A DNA stretch of 51,972 nt from Bacteroidales bacterium (GTDB lineage Bacteria > Bacteroidota > Bacteroidia > Bacteroidales > UBA932): contig JAFRXO010000039.1 of NCBI GenBank assembly GCA_017443465.1, positions 1-51,972 on the forward strand, read 5' to 3'. The notes beneath the pieces are model-generated. The model saw nothing but the letters and a program-made list of their open reading frames with translations, had not been told where the DNA came from and did no database searches. The position numbers were made by a program, and so were the translations under genes. This document shows, one piece after another, positions 7,347 through 16,761 of this stretch (positions within the stretch are counted from its first letter, which is position 1; each line of letters opens with the position of its first letter).

Positions 7347-7877
7347 ATGAAAAAGATCCTTCTTTATACGCTTGTTGCTTTCGCCGCTGTTTCCTGCGCT
7401 TCCCGCTCCGACAAGGTAGACTTGACGGTCCCGGATGATCTCGATCCGGAGTATGCAGTGAATCTTATCAAAGCCGGGGAAAAGGCGCCTGACTTCGTCC
7501 TGACCGACCTTGAAGGGAAAAACTATTCGCTTAAAGATTTCAAAGGGAAGACCCTTGTAGTGGATTTCTGGGCAACCTGGTGCCCTGACTGCCGTGAAGA
7601 GATAGATGACCTGGTGCGGATCCACAAAGAGCACCCCGAGGTCGAATTCGTCGGCATCTCCTTCGACACCGATCCGGAAAAGCTGCGGACCTTTACTGCT
7701 GAACACGGCATGGACTGGCTCCAGCTTTCCGAAGGCTTCAAGAAATGGAAGGAGACCCAGGTGTCCGAAGCTTACGGAGTGAAATGGATCCCCACGAAAT
7801 ACGTCATCAGCCCCCGTGGAAAGGTGCTTCTTTCCACTGTGATGACAGAAAAGGTTGAAAAGTTCCTGAACCGGTAG
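7347..7877 (+). CDS. TlpA/ResA-like thioredoxin lipoprotein
   Basis: This 176-residue thioredoxin-fold lipoprotein begins at ATG 7347, which gives the signal MKKILLYTLVAFAAVSC; upstream ATGs lack a signal. The AhpC/TSA-Redoxin-like domain covers about 43-176 (GEKAPDFVLTDLEGKNYSL). The active-site WATWCPDC has redox cysteines 79 and 82 with Pro-Asp between them. A cis-Pro segment is seen near WIPTKYVI. Family members act on the periplasmic side of a membrane to reduce disulfides, for example in cytochrome c maturation, or to handle peroxide stress. It is convergent with the GH43 gene, with only five bases between the stop codons. Confidence 0.88.
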   Translation: MKKILLYTLVAFAAVSCASRSDKVDLTVPDDLDPEYAVNLIKAGEKAPDFVLTDLEGKNYSLKDFKGKTLVVDFWATWCPDCREEIDDLVRIHKEHPEVEFVGISFDTDPEKLRTFTAEHGMDWLQLSEGFKKWKETQVSEAYGVKWIPTKYVISPRGKVLLSTVMTEKVEKFLNR

Positions 7878-7882
7878 CCTCT

Positions 7883-8881
7883 TTACAGGCCCTTGTACGC
7901 GGTGTTGTTTTCCAGTTTCTGCTGGCTCAAAGTAGGCTCCACCGGCTGGATAGTGCCGTCGGGGTTGTAATAAAGCCTGTCGACGCAGACTGACCGGTGG
8001 TAGCTGCGCATGCTGGGATTGTCCGGCCAGTTGTATCCAGCCAGGTCGCCTGTGTGGTAGAACAGGAACCAGTCGTCTCCGAACCGGACGATGCTGTGGT
8101 GATTGGTGCCGCTGCTTACAGGTCCCAGGATCCTTCCTTTGTATTCATATGGCCCAAGGGGATTGTCTGCCATAGCATATACGATTTCCGGCTGGTGGCC
8201 AGTGAATGGGCTGTTGCTGTAGGAGAGGTAGTATTTCCCGTTGTATTTGTGGATCCATGATGCCTCGAAGAACTCCACAAGTCCCTCGATGATATGGACC
8301 TCCCCGTCATATGAGACCATATCCTCGTTGAGCTTGATGCAGCAGCAGGTGTTCTGTCCCACGAACATATAGGCCTGTCCGTCGTCATCCACGAGGATGG
8401 TGGGGTCGATGAAGTCACGGTCGCATATAACTCCGGGGGAGTCAATGGTCAGGAGAGGATGTCCCAGCGGATCCATGAACGGTCCTGTCGGGGAGTCGGA
8501 AACGGCCACGCCGATATTCTTCTTGTCGGTCGGGAAGTAGAAGTAATACTTCCCGTTCCGCTCCACGCAGTCGGGCGCCCAGGCCATGGCCTTTGCCCAG
8601 CTTGTCTGCTCGAAAGGCTTGAAAATCACGCCCCTGTCCTCGAAGTTGACCATGTCCCCTGTCACATAGACATGATAGTCATCCATGTCGAATCCCTGAG
8701 CCATGTCCCTGTCGTGGCTAGGATAGAGGTACAACGAGTCCCCGAACACCCTTGCCGACGGGTCGGCGGAATACATATGCGTGATGATGGGATTACCGCC
8801 CAGTTCATAGTGGCGGGGCTGATGTGAGCAGTCTGAGAAGATGAGTAGGAAGGCGATGCAGGGGAGGAAGAAAGATTTCAT
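7883..8881 (-). CDS. GH43 family glycoside hydrolase lipoprotein
   Basis: This 332-residue five-bladed propeller hydrolase begins at ATG 8881, giving MKSFFLPCIAFLLIFSDC. The three GH43 acidic residues are visible: catalytic base Asp40 (YSADPSARVF), the pKa-setting Asp159 (RDFIDPTILVDDDG) and general acid Glu207 (FFEASWIHKYNGKYYL). The motif TNHHSIV near 260 is also typical. Family enzymes release alpha-L-arabinofuranose or beta-D-xylose (some galactose) from plant polysaccharides, and the exact linkage cannot be read from sequence. A divergent esterase gene starts 78 bases away and may be co-regulated. Confidence 0.9.
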   Translation of the reverse strand: MKSFFLPCIAFLLIFSDCSHQPRHYELGGNPIITHMYSADPSARVFGDSLYLYPSHDRDMAQGFDMDDYHVYVTGDMVNFEDRGVIFKPFEQTSWAKAMAWAPDCVERNGKYYFYFPTDKKNIGVAVSDSPTGPFMDPLGHPLLTIDSPGVICDRDFIDPTILVDDDGQAYMFVGQNTCCCIKLNEDMVSYDGEVHIIEGLVEFFEASWIHKYNGKYYLSYSNSPFTGHQPEIVYAMADNPLGPYEYKGRILGPVSSGTNHHSIVRFGDDWFLFYHTGDLAGYNWPDNPSMRSYHRSVCVDRLYYNPDGTIQPVEPTLSQQKLENNTAYKGL

Positions 8882-8897
8882 ATGATTAGCATTTACA

Positions 8898-8925
8898 CAA
8901 AAATAATCAATTATCGTTATATTTG
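8898..8925. promoter_or_regulatory. Divergent -7 boxes between GH43 and esterase
   Basis: CAAAAATA at 8898-8905 reads TATTTTTG on the minus strand, 17 bases before the GH43 start. TATATTTG at 8918-8925 serves the plus-strand esterase, 34 bases before its ATG. The two boxes are only 12 bases apart, so the -33 regions overlap and the two promoters should influence each other. Confidence 0.6.
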
Positions 8926-8958
8926 ACGAAGTATAAACCTCATCCACTTCCCGGAATC

Positions 8959-9780
8959 ATGAAGAAAGTCGTCTTTATCCTCCTGTCCCTGACCCTGGCG
9001 CAGGTAGCGTTCAGCCAGGGAGCCTACAAGGTAGAAAAGGATATCCCCTACCACGCCGGGGCCGGCGGATATGCCTCCGAACGCTGCATGCTGGACTTCT
9101 ATTATCCTACTGACATCAAGGACTTTCCAACAGTCGTGTGGTTCCATGGAGGTGGCCTTGACCATGGCAGCAAGTCAATCCCTGACGGCTTGAAAGATTC
9201 AGGCATAGGCATTATCGCTGTGAATTACAGGCTGCTCCCCAAGGCAAGCATCCAGGAATGCATCGACGATGCGGCTGCGGCTGTAGCCTGGGCATTCAGG
9301 GAGGTCTCTAAACGCGGCGGAAGCACGGAGAAGATATTCGTAGCCGGGCATTCTGCCGGAGGTTACCTGACCGACATGATAGTACTTGACAAGCATTGGC
9401 TTGCAGCATATGGGATAGATTCAGACAAGATAGCCGGTGCCTTCCCGTACAGCGCCCAGAAAATCACACATTTCAATGTCCGGGCAAAACAGGGGATAGG
9501 CGCCCTGCAGCCGACCATTGACTCGCTCGCTCCGCTCTTCCATGTCCGCAAGCTTCCGATGCCTATGCTGGTGCTTTCGGGAGACCGCGAGCTGGAGATG
9601 AACGGGCGTTATGAGGAGCAGGCCTATTTCTGGAGGATGATGAAGCTCAACGGAAACGAGGACGTCTTCCTATATGAATTCGACGGATATAACCACAGCC
9701 AGATGCCATTTCCGGCACACAATGTAGTCAAGAGGTACATAAACGCAATTAGCAAAGGCGAAAAGCTTCCGGTCAGGTAA
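8959..9780 (+). CDS. Secreted alpha/beta-hydrolase esterase (acetyl-esterase-like)
   Basis: This 273-residue serine esterase has a signal peptide (MKKVVFILLSLTLAQVAFSQ). Motifs are the oxyanion hole WFHGGGLDHG near residue 70, nucleophile elbow VAGHSAGGYL near residue 129, an acid in the LSGDRE loop and His in YNHSQM near the C-terminus. ATG 8959 is chosen because the upstream ATG (8923) lies within the promoter box and adds no signal. Similar proteins deacetylate hemicellulose or pectin oligosaccharides. Adjacency to GH43 fits a debranching role, an inference. The next gene follows after 21 bases and is probably in the same operon. Confidence 0.87.
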   Translation: MKKVVFILLSLTLAQVAFSQGAYKVEKDIPYHAGAGGYASERCMLDFYYPTDIKDFPTVVWFHGGGLDHGSKSIPDGLKDSGIGIIAVNYRLLPKASIQECIDDAAAAVAWAFREVSKRGGSTEKIFVAGHSAGGYLTDMIVLDKHWLAAYGIDSDKIAGAFPYSAQKITHFNVRAKQGIGALQPTIDSLAPLFHVRKLPMPMLVLSGDRELEMNGRYEEQAYFWRMMKLNGNEDVFLYEFDGYNHSQMPFPAHNVVKRYINAISKGEKLPVR

Positions 9781-9801
9781 GGTCTTTATTTCCAGGCAAA
9801 T

Positions 9802-11682
9802 ATGAGAATAACGAAGTCAATCACATGTATTTTGGCGGCAGCGCTGGCGGCACTTTCGCTGCCGATGGTGCAGAGCTGCTCAGGCAGACAGGATTCCGCG
9901 GGAAGCATTGTCCTCGAAACCGAATCATTCACCCTTACTGTGGGGGAAGATGCCGTAGTGCGGTCTCTTAAGGTCAAGAAGACCAATGAGGAAATGCTTG
10001 TGAGGGGTACTGACATTCCTCTGTTTTCGGTCACTCAGATCAGACCGTTTAACAATGAGATTAAGCTCGAGCACCCGAATACCAGGACGACTTACAAGGC
10101 GAACTCGCTCATATGGGATGGAGAGAAACTGACAGTCGGTTTTGACACTGCTCCATATGAGGCGGTGGTAAAAGTCGATGAGGGGCCCGGTTATCTGCGT
10201 TTCACCCTGGAGGATTTCATATGCGAGCCGGAAGACTATGGTGGTCTTGCCTTGGATGTTCCCCCTGTGGCCGAATTCAGGATCCTGCAACTGCCTGTCA
10301 GGGAGCGTAAGAATTTCGGAGAATGGCTGAACTGCATGTGGGATGATGCATCTGCTGTCGGCGTCGTGGGATGCGATCCCTGGTCACAGATATGGCATGA
10401 AGACCGTAACGGCGGCAGGATCCTCACGGCCGATCTTTTTTCCGGGAAGAAACTCTGCGGCGGTTCGGCTGCGATAATAGCGGCTGACGGCCGGGAGCCT
10501 TTCCTTGAGGCAATGGACAGGTTCGAAGTTGACCTCGGCCTCCCCAGGGGCGTCCAGAGCCGGCGTTCGCCTATGCTTAACCGCTCCATCTATTGGACAT
10601 CAGACGCGACTCCGCTCAACATCGACAAGCATATAGCCATTGCCCGGCAGGCCGGCCTGAAGATGATGCTGTTCTACTACACATGCTTCGTCAAGTCCAG
10701 CGGCTACCGTTATATGGGCGATTATGACCTTAGGGATGAGTATCCCGGAGGATATGATGACATAAAGAAAATGCTGGACAAGGTCAGGGAGGCGGGTATA
10801 ACTCCCGGATTCCACACCCTCCAGACCCATATAGGCATTGAAAGCCGTTATGTCAGGCCTTCCATCGATCCGCGCCTGAACCGCAAGCGCCTTTTCACTC
10901 TCAAAGAGGCTATCCCCGCCTCGGGCGACATCGCAGAAATATATGTCGAAGAGAATCCTGTTGATTCTCCGCTTCACGACTACACCCGTGTCATTGCGTT
11001 CGGCGGGGAAGGCTTTGCATATGAAGGCTATACCACTGAACCTCCCTACAAGTTCACCGGCGTGAAGCGCGGGGCATATGGCACAGACGCGGCCTCCCAC
11101 CGGAAAGGCGAGATAGGCGGCGTTCTCGACATCTGTGAATATGGGAGGGGAACCTCGATCTACCTCAACCAGGACACCGACCTCCAGGACGAAATCGCTG
11201 AAAAGATAGCACGCATATATGACTGCGGCTTTGAGTTCCTCTATCTTGACGGATCGGAGGGAGTCAATCCGCCGTGCGGAATAAATGTCGCCCTGGCCCA
11301 ATACAGGGTTACCTCGAAGTTCAGTAAGATGCCGGTTTTCACTGAAGGCGCCGCCAAGACCCATTTCAGCTGGCATTTCCAGGCCGGAGCGAACGCATTC
11401 GACGTGTTCCCTCCCGAGGTCTTCAAAGAGAAGATAGTGGAATTCCCATACGCTGAGGCCCCGAATATGGCCAAGAATATGACTCGGGTCGATTTCGGCT
11501 GGTGGAACATCAGGCCTGAGACCACCCCGGATATGTGGAACTTTGCGGACAGCCTGGCCGCCGAATGGCACTGCCCGGTCACTATCCAGTTCTCCCTCAA
11601 GGCCCTTGATGCCAATCCCCACGCCGATGAACTCCTCGCCGTCCTCAAGAAATGGGAGGAGTACCGCGAGGCGGAGAATTAG
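9802..11682 (+). CDS. Secreted TIM-barrel-like hydrolase of unassigned family
   Basis: This 626-residue predicted lipoprotein has a Cys in VQSCSG near residue 26. The N-terminal 250 residues look like a beta-sandwich, and the rest looks like a TIM barrel: [21 protein letters not shown] near 275, [12 protein letters not shown] near 330, and [12 protein letters not shown] near 480 carrying acidic residues at a strand end. The architecture resembles clan-D type glycosidases (GH27/31/36-like), but I do not recognise a catalytic signature for a named family. It follows the esterase by 21 bases, suggesting one operon, and its end overlaps convergent metY by four bases. Likely substrate: a plant side chain, inferred from context only. 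Confidence 0.7.
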   Translation: MRITKSITCILAAALAALSLPMVQSCSGRQDSAGSIVLETESFTLTVGEDAVVRSLKVKKTNEEMLVRGTDIPLFSVTQIRPFNNEIKLEHPNTRTTYKANSLIWDGEKLTVGFDTAPYEAVVKVDEGPGYLRFTLEDFICEPEDYGGLALDVPPVAEFRILQLPVRERKNFGEWLNCMWDDASAVGVVGCDPWSQIWHEDRNGGRILTADLFSGKKLCGGSAAIIAADGREPFLEAMDRFEVDLGLPRGVQSRRSPMLNRSIYWTSDATPLNIDKHIAIARQAGLKMMLFYYTCFVKSSGYRYMGDYDLRDEYPGGYDDIKKMLDKVREAGITPGFHTLQTHIGIESRYVRPSIDPRLNRKRLFTLKEAIPASGDIAEIYVEENPVDSPLHDYTRVIAFGGEGFAYEGYTTEPPYKFTGVKRGAYGTDAASHRKGEIGGVLDICEYGRGTSIYLNQDTDLQDEIAEKIARIYDCGFEFLYLDGSEGVNPPCGINVALAQYRVTSKFSKMPVFTEGAAKTHFSWHFQAGANAFDVFPPEVFKEKIVEFPYAEAPNMAKNMTRVDFGWWNIRPETTPDMWNFADSLAAEWHCPVTIQFSLKALDANPHADELLAVLKKWEEYREAEN

Positions 11683-12965
11683 ATCTTTTCGAAGGCCTGG
11701 TCGAGGTCGGCGATGATGTCGTCGATGTGCTCCGTTCCGATGGACAGGCGGATGGTAGACTGGTAGATGCCCTGGTCGGTGAGTTCGGCCTCCGTCAGCT
11801 GGGAATGGGTGGTGGTGGCAGGATGGATGACAAGGGATTTGACATCGGCCACGTTCGCAAGCAGGGAGAATATCTCCAGGGAGTCAATGAACAGGAAGGC
11901 ATCCTCCTTCCCTCCCTTGATTTCAAATGTGAAGATCGAGCCTCCTCCGTTCGGGAAATAACGCTGGTAGAGGGCGTGGTCAGGATGTGATGGAAGTGAC
12001 GGATGGTTTACCTTGGCGACCTTTGGATGATTGGCCAGATAGTCCACCACCTTCAGGGCGTTCGCCACGTGCCTTTCCACGCGGAGGGATAGGGTTTCCA
12101 AGCCCTGAAGGAAAATAAAGGCGCTGACAGGTGAGAGGGTGGAGCCGGTGTCCCTGAGCAGGATAGCCCTTGCTCTGGTAATGTAGGCAGCGGGCCCCAC
12201 CGCATCGGCAAAGACGATACCATGATAACTGTAGTCCGGCTCAGTGAACTGGGGGAATTTGCCGGACGCCTTCCAGTCGAAGTTCCCCGAATCGATGATT
12301 ACACCGCCTATGGCCGTTCCGTGTCCGCCGATGAACTTGGTAGCGGAATGGACCACTATGTCGGCCCCGTACTCGATCGGGCGGAGAAGGAACGGAGTGG
12401 CGAAGGTGTTGTCTATGATAAGGGGAATGTTGTGTGAATGGGCGATGGCTGCCACCGCCTGGATATCTATTAGGTTAGAATTGGGGTTGCCGAAGCTCTC
12501 GATGAACAGCGCCTTGGTCTCCGGACGGATTGCATTCTCGAAGTTGGAAAGTTCTGAAGGATCCACGAATGTGGTGGTGATGCCATATGGCACAAGCGTA
12601 TGCTGAAGGAGATCATATGTCCCGCCATATATGGTTTTGGCCGAGACGATGTGGTCTCCCGCGCGGGCGATATTCAGGATGGAATAGGTGATTGCTGCTG
12701 CGCCCGATGCCACTGCAAGTGCACCGACTCCGCCTTCAAGGGCGGCGATGCGCTGCTCCAGTACGTCCTGGGTGGAATTCGTCAGGCGGCTGTAGATGTT
12801 CCCGGGGTCGGAGAGCCCAAAACGGGCGGCGGCGTGCTCTGAATTATGGAACACATATGAAGTAGTCTGATAGATGGGGACTGCGCGTGAATCGGTTGCG
12901 GGATCGGCCTTTTCCTGGCCCACATGGAGCTGCAGGGTCTCGAAGTGTAGTTTGTTGGTAGCCAT
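11679..12965 (-). CDS. metY: O-acetylhomoserine aminocarboxypropyltransferase (sulfhydrylase)
   Basis: This 428-residue cytoplasmic PLP enzyme makes homocysteine (or cysteine) from O-acetylhomoserine and sulfide in methionine synthesis. The Cys/Met-metabolism fold type I signature is clear: [22 protein letters not shown] near 58, [10 protein letters not shown] near 87, the PLP-binding Asp in DNTFATPFL near 186, and the Schiff-base lysine Lys210 in [11 protein letters not shown]. Length and the long mid insertion ([16 protein letters not shown]) match the MetY rather than the MetB/MetC branch. It is divergent from an Lrp/AsnC regulator, which may control it in response to amino acids. No SAM riboswitch is seen in the 160-base gap. 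Confidence 0.93.
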   Translation of the reverse strand: MATNKLHFETLQLHVGQEKADPATDSRAVPIYQTTSYVFHNSEHAAARFGLSDPGNIYSRLTNSTQDVLEQRIAALEGGVGALAVASGAAAITYSILNIARAGDHIVSAKTIYGGTYDLLQHTLVPYGITTTFVDPSELSNFENAIRPETKALFIESFGNPNSNLIDIQAVAAIAHSHNIPLIIDNTFATPFLLRPIEYGADIVVHSATKFIGGHGTAIGGVIIDSGNFDWKASGKFPQFTEPDYSYHGIVFADAVGPAAYITRARAILLRDTGSTLSPVSAFIFLQGLETLSLRVERHVANALKVVDYLANHPKVAKVNHPSLPSHPDHALYQRYFPNGGGSIFTFEIKGGKEDAFLFIDSLEIFSLLANVADVKSLVIHPATTTHSQLTEAELTDQGIYQSTIRLSIGTEHIDDIIADLDQAFEKI

Positions 12966-12992
12966 ATGTCGTATTAGTTAAAATTGCTGTTG

Positions 12993-13069
12993 CAAAGTTA
13001 GATTCCCTGGATTTTTCGTACAAGAAGAACGAAAAATTTGGTGGAATCATCCATATAATGCTATATTTG
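12993..13069. promoter_or_regulatory. Divergent promoters of metY and the Lrp-type regulator
   Basis: CAAAGTTA at 12993-13000 reads TAACTTTG on the minus strand, 27 bases before metY. TATATTTG at 13062-13069 faces the regulator gene, 56 bases before its ATG. Both fit TAnnTTTG. No obvious Lrp palindrome is seen between them. Confidence 0.55.
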
Positions 13070-13125
13070 TAGGTGTAAAGAATAAATCAGGGCCCGAAAA
13101 GCCTCAATTTCAGAAGATTCCTCCG

Positions 13126-13596
13126 ATGGACACACTCGACAAGACCGACATCCTCATCCTGAAAGCCTTACAGGAAAACGGCCGAATAACGGTTAAAGAC
13201 CTCGCTCTTAAGGTCCACCTTTCCCCCACTCCCGTCTTTGAACGTATGCACAGGCTGGAAAAGGAAGGCTACATCCAGCGCTATACCGCCGTTCTTAGCC
13301 CGTCCAAACTCGGGCGAGGCTTCGTAGTTTTCTGCAGCGTAAAGCTTCGTCGCATGGGCAAGGAGATCGCCCACGATTTCGTATCAAGGGTGAAAGGCAT
13401 CCCGGAGGTAGCGGAATGCTACAACATATCCGGAGATTCCGACTATCTGCTGAAGATATATGCTCCGGACATGAAGTACTACAACGACTTCCTGATCAAT
13501 ACCTTGGGCACCATCGACAGCCTCGGCTCCATACAGAGCTGGTTCGTGATGGATGAGATAAAGAACAGTTACGGCCTGCCCGAGAGCCTTCTCTGA
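13126..13596 (+). CDS. Lrp/AsnC family transcriptional regulator
   Basis: This 156-residue regulator has an N-terminal winged HTH (about 5-60: LDKTDILILKALQENGRITVKDLA and LSPTPVFERMHRLEKEGYI). A C-terminal RAM/ligand domain (about 70-150) has the pattern GIPEVAECYNISGDSDYLLKI. Such proteins form dimers to octamers and respond to amino acids such as leucine or methionine. Its position divergent from metY suggests control of sulfur amino acid synthesis, which is inferred. Length is normal. Confidence 0.92.
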   Translation: MDTLDKTDILILKALQENGRITVKDLALKVHLSPTPVFERMHRLEKEGYIQRYTAVLSPSKLGRGFVVFCSVKLRRMGKEIAHDFVSRVKGIPEVAECYNISGDSDYLLKIYAPDMKYYNDFLINTLGTIDSLGSIQSWFVMDEIKNSYGLPESLL

Positions 13597-13615
13597 CGGC
13601 CCGTCGGGAAAAGTC

Positions 13616-15916
13616 TCAGTTCACAGTGAAATTGCGGATATAGCAGCCGCTTCGTTCCCCCTTCAGGACCTTGAGCCGGAGGGTGTGATGCCCGTCCTCC
13701 AGATCATTTGCAAGCATATGCACCCATGGGATGTGGAGGTTCTTGCTCCACTGGGTGTAGGTGTCCAGAAGTGGATACACCTTTCCGTCAATCGTATATG
13801 ACAGTACTCCGGCGTTCGGCCCGCATGTGCAGTACAGGCCTACGGCAGTGCCGTCGAACTCCAGGACCAGCGATCCGCCATCCTCGCAGACGAGTGTCGG
13901 TACATGGACATATTGCTTGCGTGTACCAGCCTTGTCTGTAGGAACCCAGTCCTTCTCTAGACGGAACCCTTTCATCTTGACCGGTGAGTCGGGAGAAAGC
14001 AGCCTCCCTCTTTGGTAGCAGTCTTCCTCCAGAAGATCTTCCGGGACCGGATGAGCGGAGCGGACATATGCTCCGGCAGGTTTGACGGCGTTGTCGAAGA
14101 CCTCCCCTATGGCCGCTGCATAGTACTTGTGCCCGAAGGGCGAGGGATGAGTCCCGCCGAAGGTCTTCCAGTCGAATTCCCCCTGTCTCATCCTCCTGCC
14201 GATCTCCTGTGCGAGGTCGATGGAAGTCAGGTGATAGTGGTTGGCTACCCTTTCATGGTTGAGGATTACATCCGGGATCTCACCCGCATCGAGGAGGGGG
14301 ATGAACGGATCATATATGAAGTGAAGGAAGATAATGTCCATATGCGGATTGACCCTCAGGGCGTGGCGGACTATTCCCTCCATCCCCAGGACCTGCTCCC
14401 TCGGCCCGAATCCGTTGGTGTGGTCGTTCACCGCAGCCTCCACGAAAAGAAGGTCCGGGACTCCGTGCTCCAGCACGTCTGTTTCAAAGCGGAAGGCGTG
14501 CGGAGTAGAGCCTAGGGAGGAGATCCCGGCGGTGATGAATTTGAACTCCGTCTGCGGGAAGCGTTCTTGCAAGTCCTTCATGACAAGATCCTTCCATCCG
14601 GTCATCTCCGTGATCGACCCTCCGAAGAAAGCCACTGTTGCCTTCTTCTCCACTGTCATGGCCGAGAAGGAATTGTCAAGGTTCCCGCGAAGGTGGATGA
14701 CGTGTCCGCCGGCAACCTTCTGCTGGAGCACACAACGCCTTGATACCATCTTTCCGGCCAGGACGTCTTCCTCGGTGAATGACGCCATCAGGATCTCCTG
14801 TGCGCCCAGACGGTCATAATCGTATATGATATGGATGGTTCCGTCCTGCGTCTGCTGCCCGTCCGGATAGGAAATGCCCTTCCGCCCATCCAGCAGCAGG
14901 CCACCCTGCCAGGTGCGGCCCTCGTCCAGAGAGACATATGCTGTCAGTTCAGTGCGTCCGACAGCTTTGTCAAGCGGCCCGTGTTTTACCATCAGCCAGT
15001 GGCCTGAGGCCAGGCGGGTTATGAAGACCCGAGCCGAGGTGTGCTTTACCTCGAAGGGCAGAAGTTCGCTCCAGGTCTTTCCTCCATCAGTGGACGAAGC
15101 TCTGAGCAGCCCGTCCTGGGATTGGACGGCACGGGAGAAGCAGACGATCTCCCCGTTTGAACGCTCCAGAAACATATGCTCGTCGAAGCTCCTGCGCTCC
15201 TTTGTCATTCCGGCTCCTCCGCGAAGGGAGAATGTCTGCCCACCGTCGGTCGAGACCACCATTCCGGAGCTGTGGTCGTCCTGCCAACGGGCCACCGGCA
15301 ACGCCCATGTGCCGTCAGACAGGAACGTCGGCTTACACATCATAACTCCGGTAGCGATGACGCGAGGCTGTGGAAGGGTTTCAGGGACGGTCTCAGGATC
15401 GTCCAGTGTCAGCATCCAGAGCTGGTCGTCTTCCGGCGGGCTCTTCACGGTCCCGATCCGGTCCGTCCAGGTTATGTGCAGGCATCCGTCCGGGGCCATC
15501 CAGATTTCCGGGTCGAAAGCCCTCCTGGGTCCGGAGAAATCCGGTTCGATGACAAAGGCCGTCTTCCATGTCTGTCCTCCGTCCCCACTGGTCACAACGG
15601 TTACGAAATTGTTCTCGTCTTCCCCGAAAGCATGTTGTTTAGAGTAGGTTACGCTGCTGTACCAGCATGCCCACATCCGTCCGCCCGGCGAGATCGCCAG
15701 GCTGGGTATCCCCAGCATCATGGCCTTTGACGGGTCGTGCAACGGAAGAGGTGCCCCGATATATTCCGGCAGGACGGTTTCCCTTTGCGATTCCACCAGC
15801 GCGGAACCTTTCAAACCGGCTCCCTTTGTCTGTCCGTGGGATAAGATCTGTGCAAGGGTCAGCGCAATCAGGACGAAAGCGCACCATATGCATCGGTTGG
15901 GGGAAAGAGGTTTCAT
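13616..15916 (-). CDS. BNR/sialidase-like propeller fused to SGNH hydrolase
   Basis: This is a 766-residue exported protein. Start ATG 15916 gives a basic N-terminus and hydrophobic signal segment (about 10-28). Residues 50-410 form a six-bladed propeller with Asp-box repeats (DGGQTWK near 113, DGGQTFS near 225, DGGKTWSE near 277, DEGRTWQGG near 331). Residues 425-605 are an SGNH/GDSL hydrolase: block I GGSIT with Ser434, an Asn in AAVNDHT near 497, and GGTHPSPFGH with His590. A C-terminal beta domain follows (about 640-766). The propeller may be an exo-glycosidase or binding module and the SGNH part an acetylesterase, so one chain could deacetylate and cleave the same sugar. The sialidase Arg-triad is not obvious, so neuraminidase activity should not be assumed. 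Confidence 0.8.
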   Translation of the reverse strand: MKPLSPNRCIWCAFVLIALTLAQILSHGQTKGAGLKGSALVESQRETVLPEYIGAPLPLHDPSKAMMLGIPSLAISPGGRMWACWYSSVTYSKQHAFGEDENNFVTVVTSGDGGQTWKTAFVIEPDFSGPRRAFDPEIWMAPDGCLHITWTDRIGTVKSPPEDDQLWMLTLDDPETVPETLPQPRVIATGVMMCKPTFLSDGTWALPVARWQDDHSSGMVVSTDGGQTFSLRGGAGMTKERRSFDEHMFLERSNGEIVCFSRAVQSQDGLLRASSTDGGKTWSELLPFEVKHTSARVFITRLASGHWLMVKHGPLDKAVGRTELTAYVSLDEGRTWQGGLLLDGRKGISYPDGQQTQDGTIHIIYDYDRLGAQEILMASFTEEDVLAGKMVSRRCVLQQKVAGGHVIHLRGNLDNSFSAMTVEKKATVAFFGGSITEMTGWKDLVMKDLQERFPQTEFKFITAGISSLGSTPHAFRFETDVLEHGVPDLLFVEAAVNDHTNGFGPREQVLGMEGIVRHALRVNPHMDIIFLHFIYDPFIPLLDAGEIPDVILNHERVANHYHLTSIDLAQEIGRRMRQGEFDWKTFGGTHPSPFGHKYYAAAIGEVFDNAVKPAGAYVRSAHPVPEDLLEEDCYQRGRLLSPDSPVKMKGFRLEKDWVPTDKAGTRKQYVHVPTLVCEDGGSLVLEFDGTAVGLYCTCGPNAGVLSYTIDGKVYPLLDTYTQWSKNLHIPWVHMLANDLEDGHHTLRLKVLKGERSGCYIRNFTVN

Positions 15917-16003
15917 GGCATCGACATATGAATTGATATCTTCAAAAATACACATTTTCCCGGCGTTTTGGGCAAAGTCGGAAAAAAGTGCTATCCTTGC
16001 ACC

Positions 16004-16723
16004 GTGATTAGAAAGACAGTCATTCTCCTGATAGCAGCCGTCCTGCTTTCCGCCTGCAATTGGGGCGGCAACCGGAGGGCACGGACAGATGAAGCCACTC
16101 CACCGCAGGCCCTTCTTCAGAAGGGGCCTGACACCGCATATGCAGAGCCTGACACCGTATTTATCTCTGCGGAAGTCCCTCAGGAAGTGGCAGATAGGAT
16201 GATCGGGAAGTCACGTCCCTCCTCTGGCGCAGTCGTCCCGTTGGAGGATCTCCGCTATCTGAGGATTTCATATGTAGATTTCTCCGACAGCGTCCGGACC
16301 GGCGAGATGGTCTGCAACAAGGCAATCGCCGGGGACCTTCTGGACATCTTCCGGCAACTTTACCGCATAAGGTACCAGATTGCCAGCATAAGGCTTGTGG
16401 ATGATTTCGGCGGGGATGACGAGGCTTCGATGCAGGCCAACAATTCCTCCTGCTACAACAACCGCATCGTGCGCGGCACCACCAACATCTCAAAGCACGC
16501 ACTCGGAATGGCAGTGGACATCAATCCACTTCAGAATCCCCAGGTAAGGACTTACCGGATCTCTCCCTCCACCGCCGCTGAATATGCCGACAGGACGAAG
16601 GAGTTTCCCCACAAGATCAGTCATGAAGATCCCTGCTACGCCATTTTCACCGCCCACGGTTTCGCATGGGGAGGAGACTGGCCCTCGGGAAAGGACTACC
16701 AGCATTTTGTCCGCTACCGGTAA
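16004..16723 (+). CDS. M15-family peptidoglycan peptidase lipoprotein (GTG start)
   Basis: This 239-residue predicted lipoprotein begins at GTG 16004, which gives MIRKTVILLIAAVLLSAC; an upstream ATG at 15968 adds a poor N-terminus. The C-terminal half carries the D-Ala-D-Ala carboxypeptidase/M15 zinc motif SKHALGMAVDINP (His and Asp ligands) and the third ligand region HGFAWGGDW followed by DYQHF. Enzymes of this group trim peptidoglycan stem peptides or act as endolysin-like L-Ala-D-Glu peptidases in the periplasm. A TATCCTTG box lies just before the GTG, so the mRNA may be nearly leaderless. Confidence 0.85.
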   Translation: MIRKTVILLIAAVLLSACNWGGNRRARTDEATPPQALLQKGPDTAYAEPDTVFISAEVPQEVADRMIGKSRPSSGAVVPLEDLRYLRISYVDFSDSVRTGEMVCNKAIAGDLLDIFRQLYRIRYQIASIRLVDDFGGDDEASMQANNSSCYNNRIVRGTTNISKHALGMAVDINPLQNPQVRTYRISPSTAAEYADRTKEFPHKISHEDPCYAIFTAHGFAWGGDWPSGKDYQHFVRYR

Positions 16724-16728
16724 TTACC

Positions 16729-16736
16729 TATTTTTG
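16729..16736 (+). promoter_or_regulatory. -7 box TATTTTTG for histidine phosphatase gene
   Basis: TATTTTTG fits TAnnTTTG and lies 25 bases before ATG 16762. It supports that start over the in-frame ATG at 16666, which lies inside the preceding gene. Confidence 0.55.
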
Positions 16737-16761
16737 TGAAAACCATATTAACCTGAAATAC

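Noticed and set aside
10600-11622. 340-codon open frame opposite the 626-residue hydrolase gene
   Set aside because: No domain; antisense shadow of an exported protein with a clear lipobox.
12966-13125. SAM riboswitch upstream of metY
   Set aside because: The short gap carries two promoter boxes and no recognisable riboswitch stems or conserved core.
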